A DNA stretch of 64,000 nt, from NCBI RefSeq assembly GCF_000520975.1, contig NZ_JACB01000004.1:157351-221350 (forward strand), given 5' to 3'. Both the position numbers and the translations under genes were made by a program. Of this stretch, positions 47,586 through 56,404 are shown piece by piece. The notes under the pieces are model-generated. The model was not told the origin of the DNA. It ran no database searches and saw only the letters and a list, made by a program, of their open reading frames with translations. The stretch's first letter is position 1. Each line of letters starts with the position of its first letter. Source of the stretch: Aquimarina megaterium XH134. Its GTDB lineage: Bacteria > Bacteroidota > Bacteroidia > Flavobacteriales > Flavobacteriaceae.

Positions 47586-50459
47586 ATGAAAACTCAGGTT
47601 TATAGGGTGCTCGTCGTAGCAATGTCCTTTTTATTTTTAGGAGTTATCTCTTGTAAGAAAGAAACAAGTTCTGAAGTACAAACAGAAGAAGTAGGTAAAT
47701 TATCTATTGATTTCGAAAAATATGAGCTAGAAAATGGGCTTCAAGTGGTATTACATCAGGATAAATCTGATCCGATCGTTTCGGTTGCGATCCAATATGG
47801 CGTAGGTTCTAATCGAGAAAAACCGGGAAGAACAGGATTTGCACATTTATTCGAACATATGCTGTTTCAAGAATCAGAAAATGTACCTCAGGATCAGTTC
47901 TTTAAAAAGATTCAGGATGTTGGAGGAACACTTAATGGGGGAACATGGCAGGACGGAACAATATACTATGAAGTAGTTCCCAAAAATGCTATGGAAACGG
48001 TATTATGGTTAGAGTCTGATAGAATGGGCTTTCTAATTAATACAGTTACCAAAAGTGCTTTCAAAAATCAGCAGGAAGTGGTGCAAAATGAAAAGCGACA
48101 ACGTGTAGATAATAATCCTTATGGGCATACCAATTGGGTAATTGATAAGAATATTTATCCAGAAGGACACCCATACAACTGGCAAGTAATAGGAGAGTTA
48201 GTAGATCTTCAAAATGCTACTGTAGAAGATGTAAAAGAGTTTTATGATAAATATTACGGACCCAATAATGCCACTATAGTACTTGCTGGAGATTTTGAAA
48301 CAGAAGAGGCTAAAGCAATGATCGAGAAGTATTTTGGCGAAATTAAAAAACGTCAACCAGTAGAAAAGTTAAAAGTACAGAATGTTACTTTATCAGAAAC
48401 CAAAAGATTCTCTCACGAAGATAACTTTGCTACTACTGCACAATTAAATATGGTATGGCCAACAGTAGAACAATATACTAAAGATGCCTATGCATTAGAC
48501 TTCTTAGGGCAATTGTTATCCGACGGAAAAAAAGCACCTTTATATAAAGTTTTGGTAAAAGAAAAAGAATTAACCTCGGATACTAATGCATGGAATAGAT
48601 CTATGGAAATAGCAGGTAAATTCAGAGTAAATATTACGGCTAATGATGGTAAAAGTCTAGCCGATATCGAAGCAGGTGTTTTTGAAGCATTTAAGAAATT
48701 TGAAGAAGAGGGAATTACTGAAACAGATATCGAACGTATTAAAGCAGGACTCGAAACACAATTTTATAATGGAATTAGTAGTGTACTAGGAAAATCATTT
48801 CAATTAGCACAATACAATGTGTTTGCTGGTGATCCGGGGTTTATAACTCAAGATATAGAAAATATTAAGGCGGTTACAAAAGAAGATGTGATTAGAGTAT
48901 ACAACACATATATTAAGGATAAGCCTTATGTGATTACTAGTTTTGTTCCTAAAGGAAAATTGGATTTGGCGGCAAATGATTCAGAAAAAGCAGCAGTTGT
49001 AGAAGAAGAGATAAAAGAAAATGTAGAAGAAGCAGTAGTCGAAACAAAAGAAGAAATCCAAAAAACACCTTCGGCTTTTGATCGTTCTGTAGCTCCGAAA
49101 GAAGGAGAATCTCCAAAACTGAACATTCCTCAATCCTGGAGTACTTCATTATCTAACGGAATGAAAGTATATGGTATAGAGCAAAATGAACTTCCATTGG
49201 TTAATTTTAGTTTGATAATTTCTGGAGGACATTTGTTAGATTCATTTGATAAAATTGGAGTAGCAAACCTAATGACAGATATCATGATGGAAGGTACCGC
49301 TACCAAAACTCCAGAGCAGTTAGAAGAAGAGATAGAGTTACTGGGAGCCTCTATCAGAATGTATACAACCAGAGAAGCAATTATCATAAGAGGTAATACC
49401 CTGGTTCGTAATCTTGATAAAACAATGGATCTGATAGGCGAAATATTACTGGAGCCAAGATGGGATGAAGAAGAATTTGGAAGAATAAAAACCAAAACTA
49501 TTAATGGGATTAAAAGATCGGCTGCAGACCCTAATACGGTGGCAAGAAACGTATACAATAAACTTCTTTATGGAGAAAAACACATGTTTGCTTACCCTAC
49601 CACTGGTACTGTAGCTTCTGTAGAAGCGATTACTATAGACGATTTAAAGCAGTTTTATGCCAAAAATTTCTCCCCTTCAGTTAGTAAATTTCAAATTGTA
49701 GGAGACTTAAACCAAGATAAAGCACTTGCGGCTCTTAAAAATTTAGAAAGTAAATGGGCTAGCAAAGAAGTAACTATTCCAGAATATGAAGTAGTGAATA
49801 CCAGAGATAAATCATCTTTATATTTTGTTGATATTCCTAATGCAAAACAATCTGTAATTAATATAGGGTATCTTTCTATGGCACGTACCGACGAAGATTA
49901 TTTTCCGGCTACAGTTATGAATTATAAGTTGGGAGGATCTTTCTCAGGAAATGTAAACCTAATCTTGAGAGAAGAAAAAGGATATACCTATGGTGCACGA
50001 TCCAGGTTTAATGGGAGTAAGATACCGGGGACCTTTACCGCCTCTTCAAGTGTACGTACCAATACGACTTTTGAGTCTGTAAAGATTTTTAAAGATGAAA
50101 TAGAGAAGTATAAAGATGGTATTTCTGAAGAAGATTTAGCCTTTACTAAAAACGCCTTAATAAAATCTAATGCTCGCAGATTTGAGACCCAAGGAGCATT
50201 ATTAGGAATGTTACAGGAAATGGGAAGGTATGATTTTGCATCAGATTATATAGCTAAGGAAGAAAAAATAATAGAAGAAATGACCTTAGAACAACATAAG
50301 GCATTAGCTAATAAATATCTTGATGAAACCAAAATGGCATACCTGTTAATAGGAGATGCAGCTACACAATTTGAGCAATTTAAAAATGCCGGGTTTGATG
50401 AAGTATTGATGTTGGATAAAGAAGGGAAAGAAGTGAAGCTTAGCGATGTGAAGATGTAA
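47586..50459 (+). CDS. M16-family zinc metallopeptidase, lipoprotein, two-domain
   Basis: A lipobox (LGVISC) anchors this 957-aa protein. The first peptidase unit (~40-460) has the inverted zinc motif HLFEH at 87-91. A Glu/Lys-rich linker (~465-510) joins it to a second M16-like unit (~520-957) that lacks HxxEH and is probably structural. LREEKGYTYGARSRF is the usual substrate-side motif of the second unit. This fused arrangement equals the paired PqqL/YmxG-type subunits in one chain. It should degrade peptides in the periplasm. A terminator follows. Confidence 0.94.
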   Translation: MKTQVYRVLVVAMSFLFLGVISCKKETSSEVQTEEVGKLSIDFEKYELENGLQVVLHQDKSDPIVSVAIQYGVGSNREKPGRTGFAHLFEHMLFQESENVPQDQFFKKIQDVGGTLNGGTWQDGTIYYEVVPKNAMETVLWLESDRMGFLINTVTKSAFKNQQEVVQNEKRQRVDNNPYGHTNWVIDKNIYPEGHPYNWQVIGELVDLQNATVEDVKEFYDKYYGPNNATIVLAGDFETEEAKAMIEKYFGEIKKRQPVEKLKVQNVTLSETKRFSHEDNFATTAQLNMVWPTVEQYTKDAYALDFLGQLLSDGKKAPLYKVLVKEKELTSDTNAWNRSMEIAGKFRVNITANDGKSLADIEAGVFEAFKKFEEEGITETDIERIKAGLETQFYNGISSVLGKSFQLAQYNVFAGDPGFITQDIENIKAVTKEDVIRVYNTYIKDKPYVITSFVPKGKLDLAANDSEKAAVVEEEIKENVEEAVVETKEEIQKTPSAFDRSVAPKEGESPKLNIPQSWSTSLSNGMKVYGIEQNELPLVNFSLIISGGHLLDSFDKIGVANLMTDIMMEGTATKTPEQLEEEIELLGASIRMYTTREAIIIRGNTLVRNLDKTMDLIGEILLEPRWDEEEFGRIKTKTINGIKRSAADPNTVARNVYNKLLYGEKHMFAYPTTGTVASVEAITIDDLKQFYAKNFSPSVSKFQIVGDLNQDKALAALKNLESKWASKEVTIPEYEVVNTRDKSSLYFVDIPNAKQSVINIGYLSMARTDEDYFPATVMNYKLGGSFSGNVNLILREEKGYTYGARSRFNGSKIPGTFTASSSVRTNTTFESVKIFKDEIEKYKDGISEEDLAFTKNALIKSNARRFETQGALLGMLQEMGRYDFASDYIAKEEKIIEEMTLEQHKALANKYLDETKMAYLLIGDAATQFEQFKNAGFDEVLMLDKEGKEVKLSDVKM

Positions 50460-50480
50460 ATCCAAGTTAGAAATGAAAGT

Positions 50481-50513
50481 AAAGGGATATGATCTAATCA
50501 TATCCCTTTTTTT
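50481..50513 (+). terminator. Terminator after the M16 peptidase gene
   Basis: AAAGGGATATGAT and ATCATATCCCTTT form a perfect 13-bp stem with a CTA loop and a T-run, 22 bases past the stop. Confidence 0.94.
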
Positions 50514-50679
50514 ATGCCAAAACGCTAAATAAAAAACTATACCAGTATTTAAATCACTCTATTGAGTGGTTAAGAGAATTTATAAACTATTTACCGTTCT
50601 TATCAACAATCACATACGCATAATTCCGGAAATTGATACTTTTAAGAAAGTAGATATTTTAAACTTATAAATATTGATT

Positions 50680-51816
50680 ATGTACCGAATACTTTTTCTG
50701 ATTTCATTACTTGTTGTTTTAGGGTGTAATAAAAACAATGATACATCAAAACAACCATCCAAGGATGTAAAAACCGAAGAACAATCACTACAAGAGAACC
50801 CAATAGAAGAACCTTTGCAACTCACATTAAAACAAGCCAATACATTGGTAGAACTGCCATTAGCTTGCTTGCAGGTAGAGTACCCTAATAAACTGGGACA
50901 AACCTTAGGAGGAAAAGAAAATATAGGAGAACCTCATGTATTGCATCCTACCTTTTATGGTTGTTTTGATTGGCATTCTTCAGTCCATGGGCATTGGTCG
51001 TTAGTGAAGTTATTAAAAACATTTCCTGATCTGGAAAAAAAGGAAGAAGCGAAAACCAAATTGCTTCAAAATATGTCTAAGAAGAATATTGAGGAAGAAA
51101 TCAAGTATTTTGAAGGAAAGCATAATAAATCATACGAGAGAACCTATGGTTGGGCCTGGTTGCTTAAACTGGCCGAAGAGCTTCATACCTGGGATGATCC
51201 ACTGGCAAGAGAATTAGAAGAAAACCTTCAGCCACTAACTGCACTTATTGTACAACGGTATATCGATTTTCTTCCAAAACTTAAATATCCAATTAGAGTA
51301 GGAGAGCATACCAATACTGCATTTGGATTATCCTTTGCTTGGGATTATGCAAATACTCTGGGAGATCAAAAACTAAAGGGCATTATAGAGACCAGGGCAA
51401 GAGAATTCTATGCTAATGATCAAGGTTGTCCTATTGGCTGGGAACCCAGTGGTTATGATTTTTTATCTCCTTGTTTTGAAGAAATAGATGTAATGAGAAG
51501 AGTGTTAAATAAAGAAGAATTTGATCGTTGGATCTCTGATTTTATGCCGCAACTTAAAGCCAAAAATTTTACGATCGACGTAGGAGAAGTGTCTGATCGT
51601 ACAGATGGTAAATTGGTTCATTTAGATGGACTTAATTTTAGTAGAGCCTGGGTGTTATATGGGCTTGCCAAACAGTATAAAGAGTACATGCATCTTTTTT
51701 CGGTAGCAAATACACATGTAAACTATTCTTTGCCTAATCTGGTTGGGGATAGTTATGAAGGAGGGCATTGGCTGGGATCATTTGCTATTTATACACTAGA
51801 TGTTAATACAAAATAA
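50680..51816 (+). CDS. DUF2891 family lipoprotein
   Basis: A lipobox (LVVLGC, Cys ~residue 16) is followed by a short polar linker and the DUF2891 domain. Conserved blocks include LACLQVEYPNKLGQTLGG, HPTFYGCFDWHSSVHGHWSL and GEHTNTAFGLSFAWDYA, suggesting an alpha/alpha-toroid fold. No enzymatic activity is established to my knowledge. ATG 50680 is preferred over the TTG at 50674. It abuts the Nramp-like gene with no gap and heads the operon leading to pxpABC. Confidence 0.85.
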   Translation: MYRILFLISLLVVLGCNKNNDTSKQPSKDVKTEEQSLQENPIEEPLQLTLKQANTLVELPLACLQVEYPNKLGQTLGGKENIGEPHVLHPTFYGCFDWHSSVHGHWSLVKLLKTFPDLEKKEEAKTKLLQNMSKKNIEEEIKYFEGKHNKSYERTYGWAWLLKLAEELHTWDDPLARELEENLQPLTALIVQRYIDFLPKLKYPIRVGEHTNTAFGLSFAWDYANTLGDQKLKGIIETRAREFYANDQGCPIGWEPSGYDFLSPCFEEIDVMRRVLNKEEFDRWISDFMPQLKAKNFTIDVGEVSDRTDGKLVHLDGLNFSRAWVLYGLAKQYKEYMHLFSVANTHVNYSLPNLVGDSYEGGHWLGSFAIYTLDVNTK

Positions 51817-53022
51817 ATGAAGAAATTTTTTAATATAGGCCCAGGAACATGGGTGACTGCAGCTTTTATTGGTCCAGGTACCGTAACTGTATGTACATTA
51901 GCAGGGGTACAGTTTGGATTTTCATTACTATGGGCATTGGTGTTATCTATTGTAGCTTGTGTTGTTTTACAGGAAATGGCAGCAAGATTAGGTGTAGTCA
52001 CCCAAAAGGGACTAAGCGAAGTGCTAAAATCTCAATTTGATAACAAAATTGTAAGAGGAGCTCTTATTACATTAATCCTGTCAGCAATTTTCATAGGAAA
52101 TGCGGCATACGAAGCCGGTAATATCAGTGGGGGAGTACTTGGGCTGTCTACAATCTTAGAATCCTCACTCGGGATTTCAGAAAACTACCTAAGTATCGTA
52201 ATCGGTGTGATTGCCTTTGTACTATTGTACATAGGTAATTATAAGGTTTTAGAACGAAGCTTGATTGTTCTGGTTTTATTAATGAGTGTAGCTTTTATAG
52301 TAACAGCAATAGTTACCAAACCAGATATTTCAATGATTTTTAAAGGGTTTGTGCCTAATTTTTCTAGTGATAATGTACTTACCATTGTAGGGTTGATAGG
52401 AACAACAGTAGTGCCGTATAACCTCTTTTTACACGCCTCTATTGTTAGTGAAAAATGGAAATCTACCGAGGACCTGCCAGAAGCAAAAAAGGATACTGTA
52501 GTTGCGATTGTATTGGGTGGGTTTGTGTCAATGGCAATTATTATTGCGGGAGCGGCTATACAAGAAGCAGAAGTGAATAATGCAGCCGATCTGGCTAAAG
52601 GACTGGAACCGGTTTTTGGTTCGATGGCAAAATATGTACTATCTGTTGGGTTGTTTGCAGCAGGAATTACTTCTGCAATCACAGCACCTCTTGCAGCAGC
52701 TTATGTAGTAAAAGGGTGTATGGGATGGCAAAAAGGACTCAAAAGTAAATCCTTTAGAGCAGTGTGGATGTTCATCCTTTTTTTGGGAGTTTTGTTTTCT
52801 TCCCTAGGGATAAAATCAATAGTAATTATTCGATTTGCGCAGATCGCAAATGGACTCCTTTTACCTGTAATTGCAATCTTCCTTTTATGGGTAATGAACC
52901 AACAAAAAATATTAGGAAAATATACCAATTCATGGAAGCAAAACCTGATTGGATTTTTCATTCTTATCATTACTTGCTTTTTAGGATTTAGAGGGATTTG
53001 GAAAGTGATTGAAAGTTTGTAG
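51817..53022 (+). CDS. Nramp-family transporter lacking the metal-binding signature
   Basis: The 401-aa protein has ~11 membrane segments and aligns with MntH/Nramp (AGVQFGFSLLW; LFLHASIV). However, the TM1 metal motif DPGN is replaced by GPGT (residues 19-22) and the TM6 motif MPH by VPY (199-201). The ligands that coordinate Mn2+/Fe2+ in known Nramps are therefore missing. It starts right after the DUF2891 stop and precedes pxpA by 26 bases. A non-metal substrate connected to 5-oxoproline metabolism is a reasonable inference, not shown by the sequence. Confidence 0.88.
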   Translation: MKKFFNIGPGTWVTAAFIGPGTVTVCTLAGVQFGFSLLWALVLSIVACVVLQEMAARLGVVTQKGLSEVLKSQFDNKIVRGALITLILSAIFIGNAAYEAGNISGGVLGLSTILESSLGISENYLSIVIGVIAFVLLYIGNYKVLERSLIVLVLLMSVAFIVTAIVTKPDISMIFKGFVPNFSSDNVLTIVGLIGTTVVPYNLFLHASIVSEKWKSTEDLPEAKKDTVVAIVLGGFVSMAIIIAGAAIQEAEVNNAADLAKGLEPVFGSMAKYVLSVGLFAAGITSAITAPLAAAYVVKGCMGWQKGLKSKSFRAVWMFILFLGVLFSSLGIKSIVIIRFAQIANGLLLPVIAIFLLWVMNQQKILGKYTNSWKQNLIGFFILIITCFLGFRGIWKVIESL

Positions 53023-53048
53023 GAATTATTACTGGTAAATGTAGGAAT

Positions 53049-53774
53049 ATGAAGAAAATTATTCTTAATGCAGATGTGGGGGAAGAGGCAGGTTTTGATG
53101 TCGAAATTATGCAGTATATCTCTTGGTGTAATATTGCATGTGGAAGCCATGCAGGGAATGTAGAAGTAATCAAGAAAACGATCGAATTGGCAATGCAACA
53201 TAATGTGAAAATTGGAGCACATCCATCATACCCTGATCGTGAAAATTTTGGAAGAACCAAAGTTGAAATGCCATATGGTGATTTGGTAAAAATAATAACC
53301 GAACAAATACGGTTGGTAAAATCTTTAACCGAAAAAGCAGGAGGAAAACTACATCATGTAAAACCACATGGAGCACTTTACAATGAAGCAGTGAAAAATG
53401 AATCGGTAGCTATGGCAATTATCGAAGCTGTGAAAAATGTCGATAAAAGTTTATATATAATTACTTTGAAAAATGCTAAATTATCGTATCTTTCCAGAGG
53501 GAATTTCGAGGTTAAACATGAAGCTTTTGCTGATAGAAATTACAATGATGATTTGACATTGGTTTCAAGAAAAGAAAAAGAAGCTTTACTAACTGATCCA
53601 AAAGAAATTTTTAGTCATGTAAAAAGAATGGTTCTTGAAGAGAAAGTGAAAACTAAAAATAGAGTAGAAGTTCCAATTTTTTTTGATACAATTTGTGTGC
53701 ATGGAGATAACCCAAAATCTGTTCAGATTTTGAAATATTTATATAAAGAGTTTTCGATTTTAAATTTACTATAA
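53049..53774 (+). CDS. pxpA: 5-oxoprolinase subunit A (LamB/YcsF family)
   Basis: The 241-aa protein starts ILNADVGEEAGFD (family consensus LNxDxGE) and carries WCNIACGSHAGN, IGAHPSYPDRENFGR and HVKPHGALYNEAV. With PxpB and PxpC it forms the ATP-dependent 5-oxoprolinase that opens pyroglutamate to glutamate. pxpB follows after 10 bases. Confidence 0.95.
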   Translation: MKKIILNADVGEEAGFDVEIMQYISWCNIACGSHAGNVEVIKKTIELAMQHNVKIGAHPSYPDRENFGRTKVEMPYGDLVKIITEQIRLVKSLTEKAGGKLHHVKPHGALYNEAVKNESVAMAIIEAVKNVDKSLYIITLKNAKLSYLSRGNFEVKHEAFADRNYNDDLTLVSRKEKEALLTDPKEIFSHVKRMVLEEKVKTKNRVEVPIFFDTICVHGDNPKSVQILKYLYKEFSILNLL

Positions 53775-53784
53775 TAGGAAGCTT

Positions 53785-54510
53785 ATGAAATATAAATTGC
53801 AATACAAAAGATATTCTGAAAGAGCAATTTTAATAGAATGGCCTGCAAAAATTGACGAAAACACCCTTCATGACCTACTTTTCTTTAAAAAATCGATACT
53901 TTCTTTTTATGATAAACTAATTGTTGAGGTAATTTCATCATATAACTCGTTATTAATTTGTTATGTGTCTACTATAGAGGATTTCTATAGTAGTGTTTTG
54001 GAGTTGAAATCGCTGTATTCTAAAAGTTTTGAAGAAGCAAGGCCCGAAAGTAAGCTGTGGGAAATTCCGGTTTGTTATGCTGCTTCCCTTGCACAGGACT
54101 TAGAAGTATTTGCAAAAGATAAATCACTTACTGTAGAAGAAATAATTCGATTACATACTGCTCCACTCTATACAGTATATGGTATTGGTTTTTTACCTGG
54201 ATTTTTGTACTTGGGTGGTTTGGATAATCAATTGCATAGTGCTCGAAAAATGACTCCTTCGTTGCATGTTAAAAAAGGTGCTGTAGCAATTGGTGGAAGT
54301 CAGACAGGGATATACCCTGTAGATAGTCCTGGAGGTTGGCATGTGATAGGTATGTGTCCTCTGGATTTTTTTAATCCGAAAACAAAAAATTGTTGCTTTA
54401 TTTCACCAGGAGATAAAATTCAGTTTATATCGATTAAAGAAAAAGAATATAACGAAATAAGAACTAGAGTTGAAAATAATAATTATACGCCTGAATCTGT
54501 GTGTTTATGA
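53785..54510 (+). CDS. pxpB: 5-oxoprolinase subunit B (KipI family)
   Basis: This 241-aa cyclophilin-like protein has the KipI signatures IPVCYAASLAQDLE, GFLPGFLYLGGLD and VAIGGSQTGIYPVDSPGGWH. Its stop overlaps the pxpC start (ATGA). It is the partner subunit of PxpC; the Bacillus homologue KipI was first described as a kinase inhibitor. Confidence 0.95.
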   Translation: MKYKLQYKRYSERAILIEWPAKIDENTLHDLLFFKKSILSFYDKLIVEVISSYNSLLICYVSTIEDFYSSVLELKSLYSKSFEEARPESKLWEIPVCYAASLAQDLEVFAKDKSLTVEEIIRLHTAPLYTVYGIGFLPGFLYLGGLDNQLHSARKMTPSLHVKKGAVAIGGSQTGIYPVDSPGGWHVIGMCPLDFFNPKTKNCCFISPGDKIQFISIKEKEYNEIRTRVENNNYTPESVCL

Positions 54511-55364
54511 TTACAAATGTCGAGATAATTAAACCGGGACTTTTTACAACTATCCAGGACGAAGGACGTTTTGGTTTTTCAAAATATGGAGTTCCAAAAA
54601 GTGGAGCAATGGATCAGGTGGCATTTGGATTTGCAAATTTAATATTGGGCAATGCAAAAAATGCAGCATGTATCGAATGGACGATTCAACCTCCTGTTTT
54701 AAAATTTCATGACACCACAACTATTGTTTTAACAGGAGGCGAAACAGATGCTTTTTTGAATGATCAAAAAATAGAAATGTATCGTGAGATTAGAGTCTCA
54801 AAAAATGATATTCTTAAAATAAATTTTTGTAGGAAAGGAATGTATGGTTATGTAGGAATTAAGAATGGATTCCTTTCAGAAGAAGTGTTACATAGTAGAT
54901 CTTTTTATAAGTCAATTACACCTCGATTTCGATTAGCTAAAAATGACAAAATACCATACCAAAGCAGTAATAATTATACCGATCATTTTTCTGCAATTTC
55001 ACCACCTTTATTTTTAGAAAATTCAAATGCATTAGAGGTGTATAAAGGACCCGAATTTGACATGCTAAATGATGCACAAAAATCTAAAATGCTAGACTCG
55101 GTTTTTACAATTTCTAATACTATAAATCGAATGGCAATTCAGTTAGAAGAGAAAATAACAAACACTTTACCTTCGATTATAACATCACCTGTTTTACCAG
55201 GTACAATACAATTAACTCCATCAGGAAGTTTAATTGTGTTAATGAGAGATTGCCAAACTACAGGAGGATACCCAAGAGTTTTGCAATTAACAGAAACTGC
55301 TATTAACTACATAGCGCAAAAACGAATGAAAGAAAAGTGTAGTTTTAGGTTAATTGAGTTTTGA
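54507..55364 (+). CDS. pxpC: 5-oxoprolinase subunit C (biotin-dependent carboxylase-like, KipA family)
   Basis: The 285-aa protein begins VEIIKPGLFTTIQDEGRFG, the family start, and includes GVPKSGAMDQVAF, CIEWT and QTTGGYPRVLQ near the C-terminus. I chose ATG 54507, overlapping the pxpB stop as ATGA, over a GTG at 54501. It completes the pxpABC operon. Beyond its stop is a duplicated scrap of the lanC 5' end (55396). Confidence 0.94.
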   Translation: MITNVEIIKPGLFTTIQDEGRFGFSKYGVPKSGAMDQVAFGFANLILGNAKNAACIEWTIQPPVLKFHDTTTIVLTGGETDAFLNDQKIEMYREIRVSKNDILKINFCRKGMYGYVGIKNGFLSEEVLHSRSFYKSITPRFRLAKNDKIPYQSSNNYTDHFSAISPPLFLENSNALEVYKGPEFDMLNDAQKSKMLDSVFTISNTINRMAIQLEEKITNTLPSIITSPVLPGTIQLTPSGSLIVLMRDCQTTGGYPRVLQLTETAINYIAQKRMKEKCSFRLIEF

Positions 55365-55555
55365 GGAAAGCTATGTTTGATATTCATAATTGGGAAAGAT
55401 TTCGGTAGTATTCATTAATGATATATTGGTTTATTTTATTTCTAGACTAATGTGGTGTGTAGTTATAGAAATGAAAAATTATCTTAGTATCATATTTTTA
55501 AAATATGTATCCTCTATAGTTTTCCTATTATACAAAGGTTAAGTCTTATCCATAA

Positions 55556-55589
55556 AAAAAAGATTCTTCAGTTGCAGAAGAATCTTTTC
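55556..55589 (-). terminator. Terminator at the end of the RiPP cluster
   Basis: AGATTCTTC and GAAGAATCT pair around a 7-base loop; on the minus strand the stem is followed by seven T. A near-identical copy lies between the main array and lanC at 57758. Confidence 0.88.
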
Positions 55590-55628
55590 TAAAAAATACA
55601 ATTTCTGTTATCGAATTAATGCATATCA

Positions 55629-55805
55629 CTAACAAGTTACGCAGTTTGATGCATTTACACAGCTGTTAGAGTTACCTCCCTTGTCTCCTCCCATAACACC
55701 ATGTGCACAGGCATAATCTATAGACTTTCCTTTGAAGCTTGTTAGCTTACTGATTTGTTGTTTGTCAAATTTTAATGATAAAGAATCTGTTTTTCTTTTT
55801 TTCAT
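55629..55805 (-). CDS. RiPP precursor peptide 1, 58 aa
   Basis: The peptide is too short for usual ORF cut-offs but matches its paralogues residue by residue. The leader is MKKRKTDSLSLKFDKQQISK followed by LTSFKGKSIDYACAHGVMGGD. The core is KGGNSNSCVNASNCVTC, with three Cys and several Ser/Asn. It ends with TAG. It is the last gene of the cluster, just before the terminator. MKKRK instead of MKKKK is its only notable leader change. Confidence 0.88.
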   Translation of the reverse strand: MKKRKTDSLSLKFDKQQISKLTSFKGKSIDYACAHGVMGGDKGGNSNSCVNASNCVTC

Positions 55806-55864
55806 AATATATGTGTTGAGTTATAGCTTTTACAGTGTTTGTTTAAGTGGCTGATATTCCCTGC

Positions 55865-56044
55865 CTAAATTATTGTAGTATCACAGTTTGAGTTTTGGCA
55901 ACTATCAGATGCGCTCCCAAGATCTCCTCCAATAATACCGTATGCACAAGCATAATCTATAGATTTTCCTTTAAAATGTGTTAACTTACTTATTTTTTGT
56001 TTATCAAATTTCAATGATAAAGAATCTATTTTCTTTTTTTTTAT
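55865..56044 (-). pseudogene. RiPP precursor peptide 2 with ATA in place of the ATG start
   Basis: The frame is intact (59 codons) and reads xKKKKIDSLSLKFDKQ ... KGKSIDYACAYGIIGGD with core LGSASDSCQNSNCDTTII. At the position where all paralogues have ATG the sequence is ATA (forward strand TAT at 56042-56044). No in-frame ATG, GTG or TTG lies just upstream, and the internal Met of the leader is Ile here. It is probably untranslated or poorly translated, although the core shows no decay. Confidence 0.75.
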
Positions 56045-56093
56045 AAATGTATATGTTTTATAACAGTGTTTACTTAAATTATAGGAATTAATA

Positions 56094-56276
56094 CTAAATT
56101 AAACCAGTATCACAACATATCTGTGAAGCACAGCTGTTAGAATTAGTTGCCCCGTCTCCTCCCATAACACCATGTGCACAGGCGTAATCTATAGAATTAC
56201 CTTTGAAATTGGTTAGCTTAGCAATTTGTTGTTTATCAAATTTTAATGATAGAGAATCTTCTTTCTTTTTTTTCAT
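56094..56276 (-). CDS. RiPP precursor peptide 3, 60 aa
   Basis: Leader MKKKKEDSLSLKFDKQQIAK ... GNSIDYACAHGVMGGD, core GATNSNSCASQICCDTGLI with three Cys. It shares its C-terminus (CCDTGLI) with precursors 5 and 6. Its upstream region is a copy of the region upstream of precursor 9, with a gwsS 3' remnant, so it was once first in its array. Confidence 0.92.
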   Translation of the reverse strand: MKKKKEDSLSLKFDKQQIAKLTNFKGNSIDYACAHGVMGGDGATNSNSCASQICCDTGLI

Positions 56277-56404
56277 AATATATATACTTAAGTTTATCTA
56301 AAAGTAAGAAATAATTATTTTTTTAGATGTTAATTTTAAATTAAATAGTAATGGATGAGTTGACTCTCTTATGTATTTTTATAACATAAACTTCAGAATA
56401 TAGA

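Larger units (their letters stand above)
55396..56390 (-). repeat. Duplicated precursor-array block (copy 2: lanC 5' remnant, terminator, three precursors, gwsS 3' remnant)
   Basis: The left end (55396-55628) matches 57600-57831, including the first ~20 bases of lanC (start codon plus AATACTACCGAAATCTT) and the terminator. The right end (56277-56390) matches 59142-59250, including the last ~40 bases of gwsS. By eye the left-end identity is around 85%. The simplest reading is a tandem duplication of gwsS-tail/array/lanC, followed by loss of the second lanC and of some precursors. Confidence 0.8.

Noticed and set aside
55365..56404. Mobile-element origin for the duplicated precursor block
   Set aside because: No transposase, inverted terminal repeats or target-site duplication are visible. 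The scars match adjacent lanC and gwsS ends, so simple tandem duplication explains it.
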